Shown here: positions 16,724 to 25,340 of the stretch, one piece after another
Layout of the letters: every line of letters starts with the position of its first letter
Numbering within the stretch: position 1 is the first letter of the stretch
NCBI GenBank assembly: GCA_016193465.1
Contig: JACPSE010000068.1
Span: 1-33,568 of the forward strand
Source: Deltaproteobacteria bacterium
GTDB lineage: Bacteria > Desulfobacterota > Binatia > UBA9968
Reading direction: 5' to 3'
DNA: 33,568 nt
Translations under genes and position numbers: made by a program
The notes under the pieces: generated by a model
Database searches by the model: none
Told to the model about the DNA's origin: nothing
The model's input: only the letters and a program-made list of their open reading frames with translations

Positions 16724-17437
16724 ATGGCTTCGAAGAAAATCTTGGTGGTTGAGGATGAGCCGGATATCCGGAAGCTTGTACACTATAATCTGACGCAGGA
16801 GCGCTTCAAAGTTCTTGAGGCGGAGGATGGAGAGAAGGCCCTTAAAACAGTCCAGCGGGAGAAACCGGACCTGGTCGTCCTGGATTTGATGCTCCCGGGC
16901 CTTTCCGGACTTGAAGTTTGCCGGAATCTGCGCGAGCGAGAGGAGACAGCAAGAATTCCTATTCTCATGCTCACAGCCAAGGCCGGCGAGGCGGACCGGG
17001 TGGTCGGTCTGGAGATGGGAGCGGATGACTATCTCACCAAGCCCTTCAGTCCGAGGGAGCTGGTTGCCCGGGTGAAGGCCATCCTTCGCAGGACGGAGAT
17101 GCAATCCGCTTCCCTCGTGGCCGAGGTTTACGAGAAGGGGTCCCTAAGGATCAACTTTTCGACCTACGAGGTCTCTGTCAAAGAAAAAGCCGTTAAGTTA
17201 ACCTTGAAGGAATTTGAACTGCTCCGCTTTCTGGTCCAAAATCCCAACCGGGTCCTCAGCCGCGATCAGCTCTTGGATCGGGTATGGGGGGGAGAGGTTT
17301 TCGTGGATCCCCGCACGGTGGACGTACATATCCGCAGGCTGAGGAAGGCTATTGAAAAGAACGACCGCAAGCCCCAATGGGTACTAACGGTCCGGGGAGT
17401 GGGGTATAAATTCGATGAAAAGGCCTTGGAAAAATAG
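16724..17437 (+). CDS. phoB: Phosphate regulon response regulator PhoB
   Basis: The product is 237 residues from ATG 16724. The receiver domain has KILVVEDEPDIRKL, phospho-acceptor Asp in LVVLDLMLPG and Lys in DDYLTKPFSPREL. The winged-helix OmpR-type DNA-binding domain covers about 130-235 (LTLKEFELLRFLVQNPNRVL, RTVDVHIRRLRKAIE, VRGVGYKF). It should bind the Pho boxes at 10681 and 12008. The last 23 bases overlap phoR. No clear Shine-Dalgarno is visible because the repeat array runs almost to the start codon. Confidence 0.93.
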   Translation: MASKKILVVEDEPDIRKLVHYNLTQERFKVLEAEDGEKALKTVQREKPDLVVLDLMLPGLSGLEVCRNLREREETARIPILMLTAKAGEADRVVGLEMGADDYLTKPFSPRELVARVKAILRRTEMQSASLVAEVYEKGSLRINFSTYEVSVKEKAVKLTLKEFELLRFLVQNPNRVLSRDQLLDRVWGGEVFVDPRTVDVHIRRLRKAIEKNDRKPQWVLTVRGVGYKFDEKALEK

Positions 17438-19244
17438 ACTGATCGTCAAGTTCTTCTTGTCCTACCTCGTCGTTGTCTCTTTGCTCTTCGTTCTGTTTTA
17501 CCTTTACGCCGGAGCCATCGTCAAAAACTCTTACGTTTCCTCTCTTTCCAAAAAACTGGAGGAAGAGGCAAGAATCGCAACCCGCTTATTGCCCACGGGA
17601 CTCGAAGGAGAGGCCCTTGATAAAATCTGCCGCGATCTGGGCCGGGAGCTAGGAGCCCGATTCACGGTTATCGCCTTGGATGGAAAGGTCCAGGGCGACT
17701 CCGACGAACCTTCCGTTACCATGGAAAATCACGCCACCAGGCCCGAAGTCCTAGAAACCCTATCCAAGGGCGCGGGCAGAAGCATCCGGTACAGCACAAC
17801 CGTCCGGTACGAAATGCTTTATCAAGCCATTCTTCAACAAGAAAAAGGCCGCATCGCTCGTATTTCGGTTCCCCTACACTCCGTCGAAGAGGCAGTGGGC
17901 TCCATACGCCGGGCGATTTTCGCCGGGCTGCTTTTGGTTTCGGGTTTGGGGCTGCTTCTGTCCTTCCTCTTCTCCCGCGCCTTTGGCCGTCGGGTCACGG
18001 TGATGGCGCAATTTTCCCAAAAAGTCTCCCAAGGTTCCTTTCCCAACGAGCCAATCCCAGCCAAGGGAGAGGATGAATTAAGCATCCTGGAAAAAAATCT
18101 GAACGAGATGAGCCGGAGCATTCAAGAGAAAATCAAGGGCATTGTGGCGGAGAAGGAGAAGGTCAATTCCATTTTAAGGGGGATGACCGAAGGAGTCTTG
18201 GTCGTCGATACCCAAGGAAAGGTCATTCTCCTCAATCAAAATGCTCAAAAGATGTTCGCCCTGCCTCCTTCGCAGAGTTTTCAGGGCGCCTCACTCATGG
18301 AAATCTCGCGCCATCCGGAAATGAAAAAACTCTTGCAAGAAGTTTTGGCCTGCGACTGTTCCAAGGAATGCTTTACCAAGGAAATCTCCCTCGACGAAGG
18401 AAAGTGGTTCGGGGTCAACGCGGTAAGCCTGAGAGATGGGGACGAGAAGCCTCTCGGTTACATCCTGGTCTTTCACGATATCACGGAGCTAAAGCGACTC
18501 GAAATGGTTCGCGCCGATTTCGTCGCCAATGTCTCTCACGAGCTCCGTACCCCTCTGACCGCCATCCGCGGCTACACGGAGACTCTGCTCCGCAATCCTC
18601 CCGCCGATCCCGGAGAGGCGGAGCAATTCCTTGGCATCATACAGCGTCACTCTGAAAGGCTCGGGCGACTCATCGACGACCTACTGACCCTATCGGACCT
18701 GGAATCGGGAAAAATTCAACTGGAAAAAGGAAAGCTACAAACAGCGGACCTGATAGGTAGAGTGCTGGAGATTTTTCAGGATCAGGCCGGAAAAAAGAAC
18801 ATCACGCTCTTACGATCTGTAGACGCCGATCTACCTCTCATCATCGGGGATTCAGATCGTCTCCAGCAACTTCTCATAAACTTGATTGACAATGCTCTAA
18901 AGTACACACCCTCCGGTGGTCGAATCGAGGTCGCGGCGCGCCTGGTCTCTCTCAATAATCATCAACCACCCATGGTAGAGATTGCCGTGGCGGACACGGG
19001 CTGCGGCATAGCGGAAAAGGACCTTCCAAGGTTAACTGAACGTTTTTACCGGGTGGATAAGGCGCGCTCGCGGGAGCTTGGAGGCACCGGACTGGGGCTG
19101 GCTATTGTCAAGCACATCGTCCAGGTCCATGGGGGCTTTTTGAAGATCGGCAGCCAGATACAAAAGGGAACCACAGTGCGAGTTTTTCTCCCCTCGGCCG
19201 GGCAGAAGCGGGTTGAGAAGCTACTTTCCCTTCAACCCTTTTAA
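17415..19244 (+). CDS. phoR: Phosphate regulon sensor histidine kinase PhoR
   Basis: The 609-residue membrane kinase overlaps phoB by 23 bases. Segments: first membrane helix about 9-32, a periplasmic sensor of about 130 residues, second helix about 160-185 (AGLLLVSGLGLLLSFLFSRA), HAMP about 185-240, PAS about 245-360 (ILRGMTEGVLVVDTQGKVIL), HisKA with phospho-His in FVANVSHELRTPLTAIRGY, and HATPase_c with N-box LLINLIDNALKYTP and G-box GTGLGLAIVKHIVQVHGG. The large extracytoplasmic domain distinguishes it from E. coli PhoR and fits the longer PhoR/PnpS class. It phosphorylates PhoB when phosphate is low. Confidence 0.93.
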   Translation: MKRPWKNRLIVKFFLSYLVVVSLLFVLFYLYAGAIVKNSYVSSLSKKLEEEARIATRLLPTGLEGEALDKICRDLGRELGARFTVIALDGKVQGDSDEPSVTMENHATRPEVLETLSKGAGRSIRYSTTVRYEMLYQAILQQEKGRIARISVPLHSVEEAVGSIRRAIFAGLLLVSGLGLLLSFLFSRAFGRRVTVMAQFSQKVSQGSFPNEPIPAKGEDELSILEKNLNEMSRSIQEKIKGIVAEKEKVNSILRGMTEGVLVVDTQGKVILLNQNAQKMFALPPSQSFQGASLMEISRHPEMKKLLQEVLACDCSKECFTKEISLDEGKWFGVNAVSLRDGDEKPLGYILVFHDITELKRLEMVRADFVANVSHELRTPLTAIRGYTETLLRNPPADPGEAEQFLGIIQRHSERLGRLIDDLLTLSDLESGKIQLEKGKLQTADLIGRVLEIFQDQAGKKNITLLRSVDADLPLIIGDSDRLQQLLINLIDNALKYTPSGGRIEVAARLVSLNNHQPPMVEIAVADTGCGIAEKDLPRLTERFYRVDKARSRELGGTGLGLAIVKHIVQVHGGFLKIGSQIQKGTTVRVFLPSAGQKRVEKLLSLQPF

Positions 19245-19322
19245 CCCTTCGAGTTTTATTCCCCCATCACTTTCACGATGCTCCTTGGTATGGAACCAGA
19301 GGTATTCCGTGTGAGACTTCAT
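19221..19322 (-). pseudogene. Truncated yjbQ-like fragment (UPF0047)
   Basis: The minus-strand frame from ATG 19322 starts MKSHTEYLWFHTKEHRE, which matches the very N-terminus of YjbQ/UPF0047 proteins (secondary thiamine-phosphate synthase family, about 135 residues). Homology stops there; the frame continues 16 more codons (SDGGIKLEGLKGLKGK) to TAG. The end overlaps the 3' end of phoR on the other strand. It appears to be a stub left when a yjbQ gene downstream of the recR-lipoprotein genes was cut off. Short matches can mislead, but the motif is characteristic. Confidence 0.5.
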
Positions 19323-19330
19323 CTCCGGCG

Positions 19331-19618
19331 TCAGTTGGAGCTAAAAGAGTAGCTGCGGACTGTCCCGTCCTTATTGAAAATGATATGGAGCCGTTTCTGT
19401 CCCAGGCCGCTGCCGATAGTGTACTGGTAATAGGTCCATGTCTCGTCCCCGGTATCGAGACCCCTCTCTACAGGCTCTCCGAAAAACTTGAAAATATCCG
19501 TTTTGGTTGTCACGTTCGACTGGATCTCTCTAATGGGAGCAGTCGGAAAATCTCTTCCCATGACAGCACAACCCCACAGAAGTAGCGACAGAAAAACGTA
19601 GGAAAATTTACTCCGCAT
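19331..19618 (-). CDS. Small SmpA/BamE-like lipoprotein
   Basis: I chose ATG 19618 (95 residues), preceded by AAAGGAGGAG; an upstream extension would overlap recR. Residues 1-17 are a lipoprotein signal with lipobox LLWGC (Cys about 17). The mature part has the SmpA/OmlA-type pattern: TTKTDIFKFFGEPVERGLDT (a KxDV-x-x-LGxP-like turn), ETWTYYQY and LHIIFNKDGTVRSYSFSSN. BamE-like folds assist outer-membrane assembly, but many relatives are unassigned. It lies 10 bases downstream of recR on the same strand. Confidence 0.8.
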   Translation of the reverse strand: MRSKFSYVFLSLLLWGCAVMGRDFPTAPIREIQSNVTTKTDIFKFFGEPVERGLDTGDETWTYYQYTIGSGLGQKRLHIIFNKDGTVRSYSFSSN

Positions 19619-19628
19619 AGCTCCTCCT

Positions 19629-20249
19629 TTAAATTTCTCTTCTTCCCTCGATCGCCTTGCTGAGCGTAACCGCGTCGGTATATTCCAGATCCCCTCCCAT
19701 AGGCAGGCCCCGCGCAATTCGGGTCACCTTCACTCCCAGGGGTTTGATCACCTTAGAGAGATACAACGCGGTTGCCTCCCCTTCGACTGTCGGATTGGTG
19801 GCAACAATGACTTCTCGAATGGCGGAGCTTTGAACCCGGCTCAGCAGTTCCTTGATCCGCAAGGAGTCGGGACCGACACCATCCAAAGGGGAAATCGTCC
19901 CGTGGAGCACGTGATAGAGTCCTTTGTATTCCTGCGATCTTTCCACCGCGATCATATCCGCCGGCTCCTCCACCACGCAGATCTTTTCCCGGTCGCGACG
20001 CGGATCCTGGCAAACCTTGCACTCGCCGCCTTCGTCGCTTCGTTGAGCTGCTTCGCTCAAGCCGAAGCACTTCCGGCAAAGATCCATCTCCGTCCTCAGT
20101 CTCCCGATACTCTCCGCCAACTCCAGCACGTCCTCTCTTTTTTCTTTGAGCATGTGGAAGGCCAGGCGGGCAGCGGTCTTCTCACCGATGCCGGGGAGCT
20201 TGCACAGTTCCCGAATCAGACGGGCAAACGGGGCAGGATAGGTACTCAT
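19629..20249 (-). CDS. recR: Recombination mediator RecR
   Basis: The 206-residue length is normal for the family. It shows the N-terminal helix-hairpin-helix (LCKLPGIGEKTAARLAFHML), a four-Cys zinc finger (CRKCFG and CKVCQDP; the loop between, AAQRSDEGGE, is slightly long), the Toprim domain with ICVVEEPADMIAVE and VIVATNPTVEGEATALYL, and the C-terminal Walker-like TRIARGLPMGGDLEYTD. RecR works with RecO, and RecF at gaps, to load RecA. It follows ybaB and dnaX, a widely conserved order. Confidence 0.97.
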   Translation of the reverse strand: MSTYPAPFARLIRELCKLPGIGEKTAARLAFHMLKEKREDVLELAESIGRLRTEMDLCRKCFGLSEAAQRSDEGGECKVCQDPRRDREKICVVEEPADMIAVERSQEYKGLYHVLHGTISPLDGVGPDSLRIKELLSRVQSSAIREVIVATNPTVEGEATALYLSKVIKPLGVKVTRIARGLPMGGDLEYTDAVTLSKAIEGRREI

Positions 20250-20306
20250 AGGATTACAACAGCTCTCTTCTACTGCTCACTGCTGACCGGTCACTGCTTA
20301 CTGTTT

Positions 20307-20633
20307 TCATGGCATTAGACCAGGGATTTTAAATCCCCCTGTCACCTTGCTCATCTCCTCCGACACCATCTCTCGCGCGCGCCGCAGCCCTTCATTGACC
20401 GCAGCCAGAATAAGATCCTCCAGCATCTCCTTCTCTTGAGGATTGACAACGGCCGGATCCACTTTGACAGAGGAGAACTCGAGGTGCCCGTTCACCGTGA
20501 CTTGCACCATGCCTCCCCCGGATGACGCCTCGACGGTCTTTCGGCCCAAATCCTCCTGAACCTGTGCCAGCCGGGCCTGAATCTCCTGAGCCTGCTTGAA
20601 GAGATTGCCCATGCCCCCTACACCTTTAGCCAT
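20307..20633 (-). CDS. ybaB: YbaB/EbfC nucleoid-associated protein
   Basis: The 108-residue protein has the typical YbaB layout: a coiled-coil N-terminal helix (LFKQAQEIQARLAQVQEDLG), a beta sheet (VQVTVNGHLEFSSVKVDPAV) and a second helix (LEDLILAAVNEGLRRAREMV), ending in TGGFKIPGL. Family members are dimers that bind DNA with little sequence preference. It sits between dnaX and recR, its usual place. Confidence 0.95.
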   Translation of the reverse strand: MAKGVGGMGNLFKQAQEIQARLAQVQEDLGRKTVEASSGGGMVQVTVNGHLEFSSVKVDPAVVNPQEKEMLEDLILAAVNEGLRRAREMVSEEMSKVTGGFKIPGLMP

Positions 20634-20660
20634 GCAACCCTCCTTTTATTTCCATAAAGC

Positions 20661-22361
20661 CTACCGACTTTCATTTTTGATCCCTTTGACCGAGCCGCCA
20701 AAAATCCGCAGCGTCTCTTTTACGATATCCTTCCCCGCGTCGTTAATCGGCCTGGAAGCGTTGCCAATCTCGTTCGCCTCTTCCTGAACCTCCGGCTTCC
20801 TCGACCCCACGGGCGTGACTCCCACCACGACTTCCCGGGAGAAAAACCGGCGCGCAAATTCTCTTAACGACGATAGGTTCTCAGCGTCCTGAAGATAACT
20901 CAAGTGGTAGCGTTCTCCCACTCCGATCTTCAACGGGCCAGGAGGCATTTCCAACGGACGGACCTGCGCGAGATGGGAACCCAAAACCTTTTTCTCTCTC
21001 ATAACGAAGGCAACAAATTTCTTCCAAACCTCTTCCCTATCGTTCTCCTCCCCGATGGAATCCGGCAGAGAGGCTTCGCGTTCCGGCCCCTCTATTGCCA
21101 CATCGTCCTCTCTGCGTTGCGGGGGCGGGGTAGAACTTGCCCCCCGTGATAACTTCCGCTCCATCTTTTCCAGGCGATCCAGGATGTGGGAAATCGGCAC
21201 TGCCTTCGGCACAGTCGCGAGTCGCACCAAGGCGGTCTCCAATGCGAAGCGCGGATAGGGAGAATGCGACACCCCTTCGTCCCCCTCCGCCATGAAACAG
21301 AAAAAGTCCATAAGAGTATCGACGGAAAGCTCGGCTACCTGCCGCCTCAGATCTTCTATTTCCTGATCAGGCAAATCCAACAGAAGACCGAAGAGAGAAG
21401 ACTGGGGCTTAGAGCCGCCCGGCTCTCTCTTGCCGTCCTGGGCCAGACGAACCACCAGGAGGTTGCGAAAATGCTCGACGAGATCTCGCGACAGGCGAGG
21501 AAGGTCCCGGCCTTGAGTCATCACGTCGCCTACTATCTCTACGCACCTCCTGGCGTCGCCCCGGATCACGGCGGCAGAGAGATCGTAGAGGGTCTTTCGC
21601 TCCGCAATCCCCAGGATATCCTGCAGCAGAATCTCATCGATCAAAACTTTTGTCTTTTCGCCTTCCGCTGAAGGAGCCGCATAAGAAAGAATCTGCTCCA
21701 GCAGGGACTGGCCATCCCGCATGCTCCCCTCCGCTTCGCGGGCGAGAAGGAGGAGCGCCCCCTCCGTAATCCGCAGCCCTTCTTTCTCCGCGATCTCGCT
21801 CAGCCGCTGGATGATTTCCCGCGCCGGGATGCGACGGAAATCAAAACGCTGGCAGCGGGAAAGTATAGTCTCCGGCAGGCGGTGCGGTTCTGTGGTCGCC
21901 AGAATAAACTTGACGAAGGGAGGCGGCTCTTCCAGGGTCTTAAGCAGGGCATTGAAGGCATCCTTCGTGACTTGATGAACTTCGTCAATGATGTAAATTT
22001 TGAATCGGCTCTTGGCCGGCTGGTACCTGACGTTCTCGATGATCTGCCGAACTTCGTCGATGCCGCGATTAGAAGCGCCGTCGATCTCGTAAACGTCGAT
22101 GGAGCTTCCCCCCATGATCTCGACGCACTGGCCGCACTGGTCACAAGGATCCGCGGTAGGTCCCGTCTCGCAGTTGAGTGCCTTCGCGAGGATACGCGCC
22201 GCGGTGGTTTTTCCCACTCCTCGCACGCCGGTGAAGAGATAGGCGTGCGCAATCCGCCCGGCGCTGATGGCATTTCTCAAGACGCGCGTGATGTGCGACT
22301 GGCCGACAATGTCTTCAAACCGCTGGGGACGCCACTTCCGTGCTAGAACCAAATAAGACAT
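20661..22361 (-). CDS. dnaX: DNA polymerase III subunit gamma/tau
   Basis: I chose ATG 22361 (MSYLVLARKWRPQRF, 566 residues); a longer frame adds 18 unrelated residues. Clamp-loader motifs are Walker A GVRGVGKTT, zinc-finger cysteines around CDQCGQC, IDEVHQVTKDAFNALLKTLE, sensor-1 ATTEPHRLPETILSRCQRF and the domain III region up to about 365. The C-terminal part is hydrophilic and poorly conserved, as in other tau tails. It loads the sliding clamp and couples the replicase. I saw no strong A-run to support programmed frameshifting to a short gamma form. Confidence 0.97.
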   Translation of the reverse strand: MSYLVLARKWRPQRFEDIVGQSHITRVLRNAISAGRIAHAYLFTGVRGVGKTTAARILAKALNCETGPTADPCDQCGQCVEIMGGSSIDVYEIDGASNRGIDEVRQIIENVRYQPAKSRFKIYIIDEVHQVTKDAFNALLKTLEEPPPFVKFILATTEPHRLPETILSRCQRFDFRRIPAREIIQRLSEIAEKEGLRITEGALLLLAREAEGSMRDGQSLLEQILSYAAPSAEGEKTKVLIDEILLQDILGIAERKTLYDLSAAVIRGDARRCVEIVGDVMTQGRDLPRLSRDLVEHFRNLLVVRLAQDGKREPGGSKPQSSLFGLLLDLPDQEIEDLRRQVAELSVDTLMDFFCFMAEGDEGVSHSPYPRFALETALVRLATVPKAVPISHILDRLEKMERKLSRGASSTPPPQRREDDVAIEGPEREASLPDSIGEENDREEVWKKFVAFVMREKKVLGSHLAQVRPLEMPPGPLKIGVGERYHLSYLQDAENLSSLREFARRFFSREVVVGVTPVGSRKPEVQEEANEIGNASRPINDAGKDIVKETLRIFGGSVKGIKNESR

Positions 22362-22369
22362 AAAAGCCG

Positions 22370-22466
22370 TGATCGTGCTCGTTACTCGTGCTCGTTTCTG
22401 TTCGACTCCGGTCACCGTCCTGAGTCTGTCGAAGGACGATCACGAACTACGAACACGAGCCACGAG
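22370..22466 (+). repeat. Large imperfect inverted repeat with CCTGAG-GTCGAAGG core, dnaX-transporter spacer
   Basis: The left arm at 22370-22396 (GTGATCGTGCTCGTTACTCG and on) mirrors the right arm at 22437-22466 (GATCACGAACTACGAACACG and on). Between them at 22420-22440 sits GTCCTGAGTCTGTCGAAGGAC, a smaller inverted repeat resembling the intergenic CCTTCGACAGGCTCAGGAC-type repeats found in many environmental genomes. The rest of the 390-base spacer (22362-22751) holds GCTGA/CAGC-rich short repeats at 22480-22615 and an AT-rich stretch before the transporter gene. Confidence 0.65.
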
Positions 22467-22496
22467 TTCGGGATGCCCATTGCTGACAGCCAGGCT

Positions 22497-22513
22497 CCCC
22501 TGTGGCACAGGGG
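22497..22513 (+). repeat. 17-base palindrome CCCCTGTG-G-CACAGGGG
   Basis: A perfect inverted repeat of two 8-base arms around one base lies in the spacer between divergent dnaX and the potassium transporter gene. The symmetry and compact size suit a dimeric regulator site or a short hairpin. No adjacent T-run indicates a terminator. Confidence 0.5.
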
Positions 22514-22751
22514 ATAATCATCCAATTTATAGCTGTCAGCCATCAGCAGTCAGTCCTCAGGCTTACCCCATCCCTCCTTGCTGAAAGCTAATTGCTGAAC
22601 GCTGATAGCTAAGCTACGACGATCCCGCTCAAGAATCAAGATTGGATCTCCATTTCTTTTAACATTTTTTTAATCCTTCCGGGCTCAGTTTTAATTAAGC
22701 GGCCTTTTCTGAATCTGCTAGCATAGAGACATCAAAACACTGAGGAAGAGC

Positions 22752-24755
22752 ATGAAAAATGGGAAAGGCCTAACTTTTAAGGGCGTTCTGCTCGGCAAAC
22801 CCAAAGATCCTTTAGATCCGAGGGTCTTCCATCAAATCTCTCTCATCGCCTTCCTCGCTTGGGTAGGTCTCGGGGCGGATGGGTTGAGCTCATCGGCCTA
22901 CGGACCCGAGGAGGCCTATCTAGCATTGGGAGAGCATTTTTTCCTTGCCCTGCCTTTGGCGATCCTCATGGCTGTAACAGTCTTTGTTATATCCGCGAGC
23001 TACAGCCAAATCATCGAGCTTTTCCCAACCGGGGGCGGAGGATATCTCGTCGCCACAAAACTGTTGGGGCCCAAAGTCGGTCTGGTCTCTGGATCTGCCC
23101 TGATTGTGGACTATATGCTGACGATCACTATTTCCGTGGCCAGCGCGGGGGATCAGCTTTTCAGCTTCCTGCCCGCTTCGATCCATGGGGCTAAACTGGC
23201 AATCGAATTTCTTCTAATCTTTTTTCTGATTTACCTCAACCTGCGCGGCACCAAAGAGTCGGTCCTTTTTCTGCTCCCTATTTTTCTCCTTTTTGTCGTC
23301 GCCCACCTTTTTGCTATTAGCCTGGGGGTCTTCCCGAAAGCCGCGGACGTTCCGGTACTTGCTTCTACGACCTATCAGAAGAGCATTGGGGATATTCAAG
23401 GCCTGGGGCTGTGGACAACCCTTTTTATCGTTCTCCATGCCTACAGCCTTGGTGGCGGCACATACACGGGCATCGAGGCCGTCAGCAACGGGCTCCAGGC
23501 CCTGCGCGAGCCCAGAGTTGAGACCGGGAAAAGGACTATGCTTTATATGGCCACCTCGCTCGCCTTCACCGCAAGCGGCCTTCTACTTTGCTACTTGCTA
23601 AACCAGGTTTCTCCTGAGCCGGGCAAGACACTCAACGCCAGCCTGTTCGCAAAAGTCTACGAAACTTTCTTCTCCGCCGATCTAGCCTATATTTTGGTGG
23701 TTGTAACTCTTGTAACCGAGGCGGCGATCCTCTTGGTCGCAGCCCAGGCTGGATTTATCGATGGTCCGCGAGTTCTCTCTAATATGGCGTTAGACTCTTG
23801 GGTGCCTCACCGCTTTTCTCACCTAAGTGACAAGTTGGTAACCCAATACGGCGTGTGGTTCATGGGCCTGGCCTCCCTGGCCTTTCTCTCCTACACTGGG
23901 GGTGACGTAAGGCTCCTTGTCGTCATGTACAGCATCAACGTCTTTCTCACCTTTACGCTCTCTCAGTTGGGCATGTGCAGGCATTGGTGGGAAGTGAGGA
24001 AGCAACAAGGATTTTGGCTGCGCAAGCTCCTGCTCAACGGCCTCGGTCTCATGCTGACGGCCACCATTCTGTTGGTGACCGTGATCATCAAGTTTGCCGA
24101 GGGCGGTTGGGTAACAGTGCTGGTGACCTCGGGCTTTATTTTTCTATGCTATACCGTCCGATCTCATTACGATCAGGTGCGGGGCGCACTGAAGAGGCTC
24201 GACGAAACCCTGATAAATATTCCCTTCCAGCCGGATCTAAAAACACCCGTACCGGCTAAAAGCCCTGGGGCTCCCACGGCGGTCGTGGTCACGAGAGATT
24301 TCGATGGCATCGGCGTTCATTCCCTGCTTAGCATCTACCGACTGTTTCCAAACCACTTCAAGAACGTAGTCTTTGTTTCCGTGGGGGTCATCGACTCCGG
24401 CAGATTCAAAGGTCTCAGCGAGATCGAGAACCTGCGGCGCTCAAAGGAGGAAGACCTTAAGAGCTTCGTGGACTTTGGCAATTGTTTGGGTTGGTACGCG
24501 GAGTACCGCTGTTCTCTCGGGATCGATCTCATGACGGAATTGGAAAAGCTGTGCAGGTCCGTCGCCCAGGAATTTCCCAGGCCGGTCTTCTTTGCGGGGA
24601 AACTGGTTTTTCAGCAGGAGAATTTCTTGACTCGCCTGCTCCATAACCACACGCCTTTTACTCTGCAACAGAGGCTCCAATTCGAGGGTTTAGAGATGAT
24701 GGTTCTGCCAATCCGTGTTTTCACTTCCCCGCAGAGCCAGGAAGGCGCCGCCTGA
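22752..24755 (+). CDS. KimA-like potassium transporter (APC superfamily)
   Basis: The product is 667 residues from ATG 22752 (AGGAAGAGC upstream). It has about 12 membrane segments, then a cytoplasmic domain from about 480. Motifs shared with Bacillus KimA are GADGLSSSAYGPEEA, FPTGGGGYLVA, LIVDYMLTITISVASA, NLRGTKES, TYTGIEAVSN, TLSQLGMCRHW and KFAEGGWVTVL. KimA is a high-affinity proton-coupled K+ importer; annotation pipelines often call relatives amino acid permeases. A kdpDE-type two-component pair downstream on the same strand supports a potassium role. The C-terminal domain (PTAVVVTRDFDGIGVHSLLS) is larger than in simple permeases and may be regulatory. Confidence 0.78.
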   Translation: MKNGKGLTFKGVLLGKPKDPLDPRVFHQISLIAFLAWVGLGADGLSSSAYGPEEAYLALGEHFFLALPLAILMAVTVFVISASYSQIIELFPTGGGGYLVATKLLGPKVGLVSGSALIVDYMLTITISVASAGDQLFSFLPASIHGAKLAIEFLLIFFLIYLNLRGTKESVLFLLPIFLLFVVAHLFAISLGVFPKAADVPVLASTTYQKSIGDIQGLGLWTTLFIVLHAYSLGGGTYTGIEAVSNGLQALREPRVETGKRTMLYMATSLAFTASGLLLCYLLNQVSPEPGKTLNASLFAKVYETFFSADLAYILVVVTLVTEAAILLVAAQAGFIDGPRVLSNMALDSWVPHRFSHLSDKLVTQYGVWFMGLASLAFLSYTGGDVRLLVVMYSINVFLTFTLSQLGMCRHWWEVRKQQGFWLRKLLLNGLGLMLTATILLVTVIIKFAEGGWVTVLVTSGFIFLCYTVRSHYDQVRGALKRLDETLINIPFQPDLKTPVPAKSPGAPTAVVVTRDFDGIGVHSLLSIYRLFPNHFKNVVFVSVGVIDSGRFKGLSEIENLRRSKEEDLKSFVDFGNCLGWYAEYRCSLGIDLMTELEKLCRSVAQEFPRPVFFAGKLVFQQENFLTRLLHNHTPFTLQQRLQFEGLEMMVLPIRVFTSPQSQEGAA

Positions 24756-24831
24756 TTCTTCCTCTCCAACTCCCCTGTTGACAGAGAGCATGCAAGCCGG
24801 CGATCATGCTTACCCGGCGGGTGATCCAGAA

Positions 24832-25140
24832 CTACAGCAACGTGCCCCGGAGAACTATAGCGGCAACGCTGAAATAGATAACTATGCCCGTGACGTCCAC
24901 TGGAGGGGCTTCCTGGATAACATCAGCAGCGTCGTCGGGAGCTAATAGCCTCATCCACAGCCGTCTTTCTCCGGCAGGAAGCGCTAAAACCAAGTGAGCC
25001 TTATCCCGCGCGCTCAAGTGCAGAAAGAACTTCTCCGCATCGTCCCTTTGCAGCAATTCAAAACCCTCCACACGTTCATCTATGGAGAGCGCAGGCCAGA
25101 CATCGTAGAGTTCAGAAAGGGTAAAAGTTCTCTCCGCCAT
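24832..25140 (-). CDS. Small MgtE_N-like protein
   Basis: The product is 102 residues from ATG 25140, with AGGAG 6 bases upstream (gene on the minus strand between two plus-strand genes). Residues 15-80 resemble the helical MgtE N-domain (FELLQRDDAEKFFLHLSARD, LVLALPAGERRLWMRLLAPD, DDAADVIQEAPP). The end (VTGIVIYFSVAAIVLRGTLL) could be one membrane helix. Full MgtE magnesium channels add CBS domains and five membrane helices, which are missing, so this is either a stand-alone sensor or a truncated gene. It sits beside potassium genes, so an ion-homeostasis role is plausible but not shown. Confidence 0.5.
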   Translation of the reverse strand: MAERTFTLSELYDVWPALSIDERVEGFELLQRDDAEKFFLHLSARDKAHLVLALPAGERRLWMRLLAPDDAADVIQEAPPVDVTGIVIYFSVAAIVLRGTLL

Positions 25141-25340
25141 CTTTTTCTCCTATTTCATAGGCCGATGTTTTGTCCCGATCTTCTTACCACAGCCATCGGA
25201 CGTTGCAATCGCCGGAGAATTAGATCTCTGCCAAAATCTACGCAGGTCCAAAGAGGAGGATCTCATTTGATCAGAAAGGTCCATAGAAAGAGTCACACGC
25301 ACTGGCGATAACGTTCTTGAAAAAAAGGTTAGAATACCCG

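Noticed and set aside
22520-22751. ydaO-type c-di-AMP riboswitch upstream of the KimA-like gene
   Set aside because: I could not find the conserved core sequences or a matching fold; only generic repeats and AT-rich DNA are visible.
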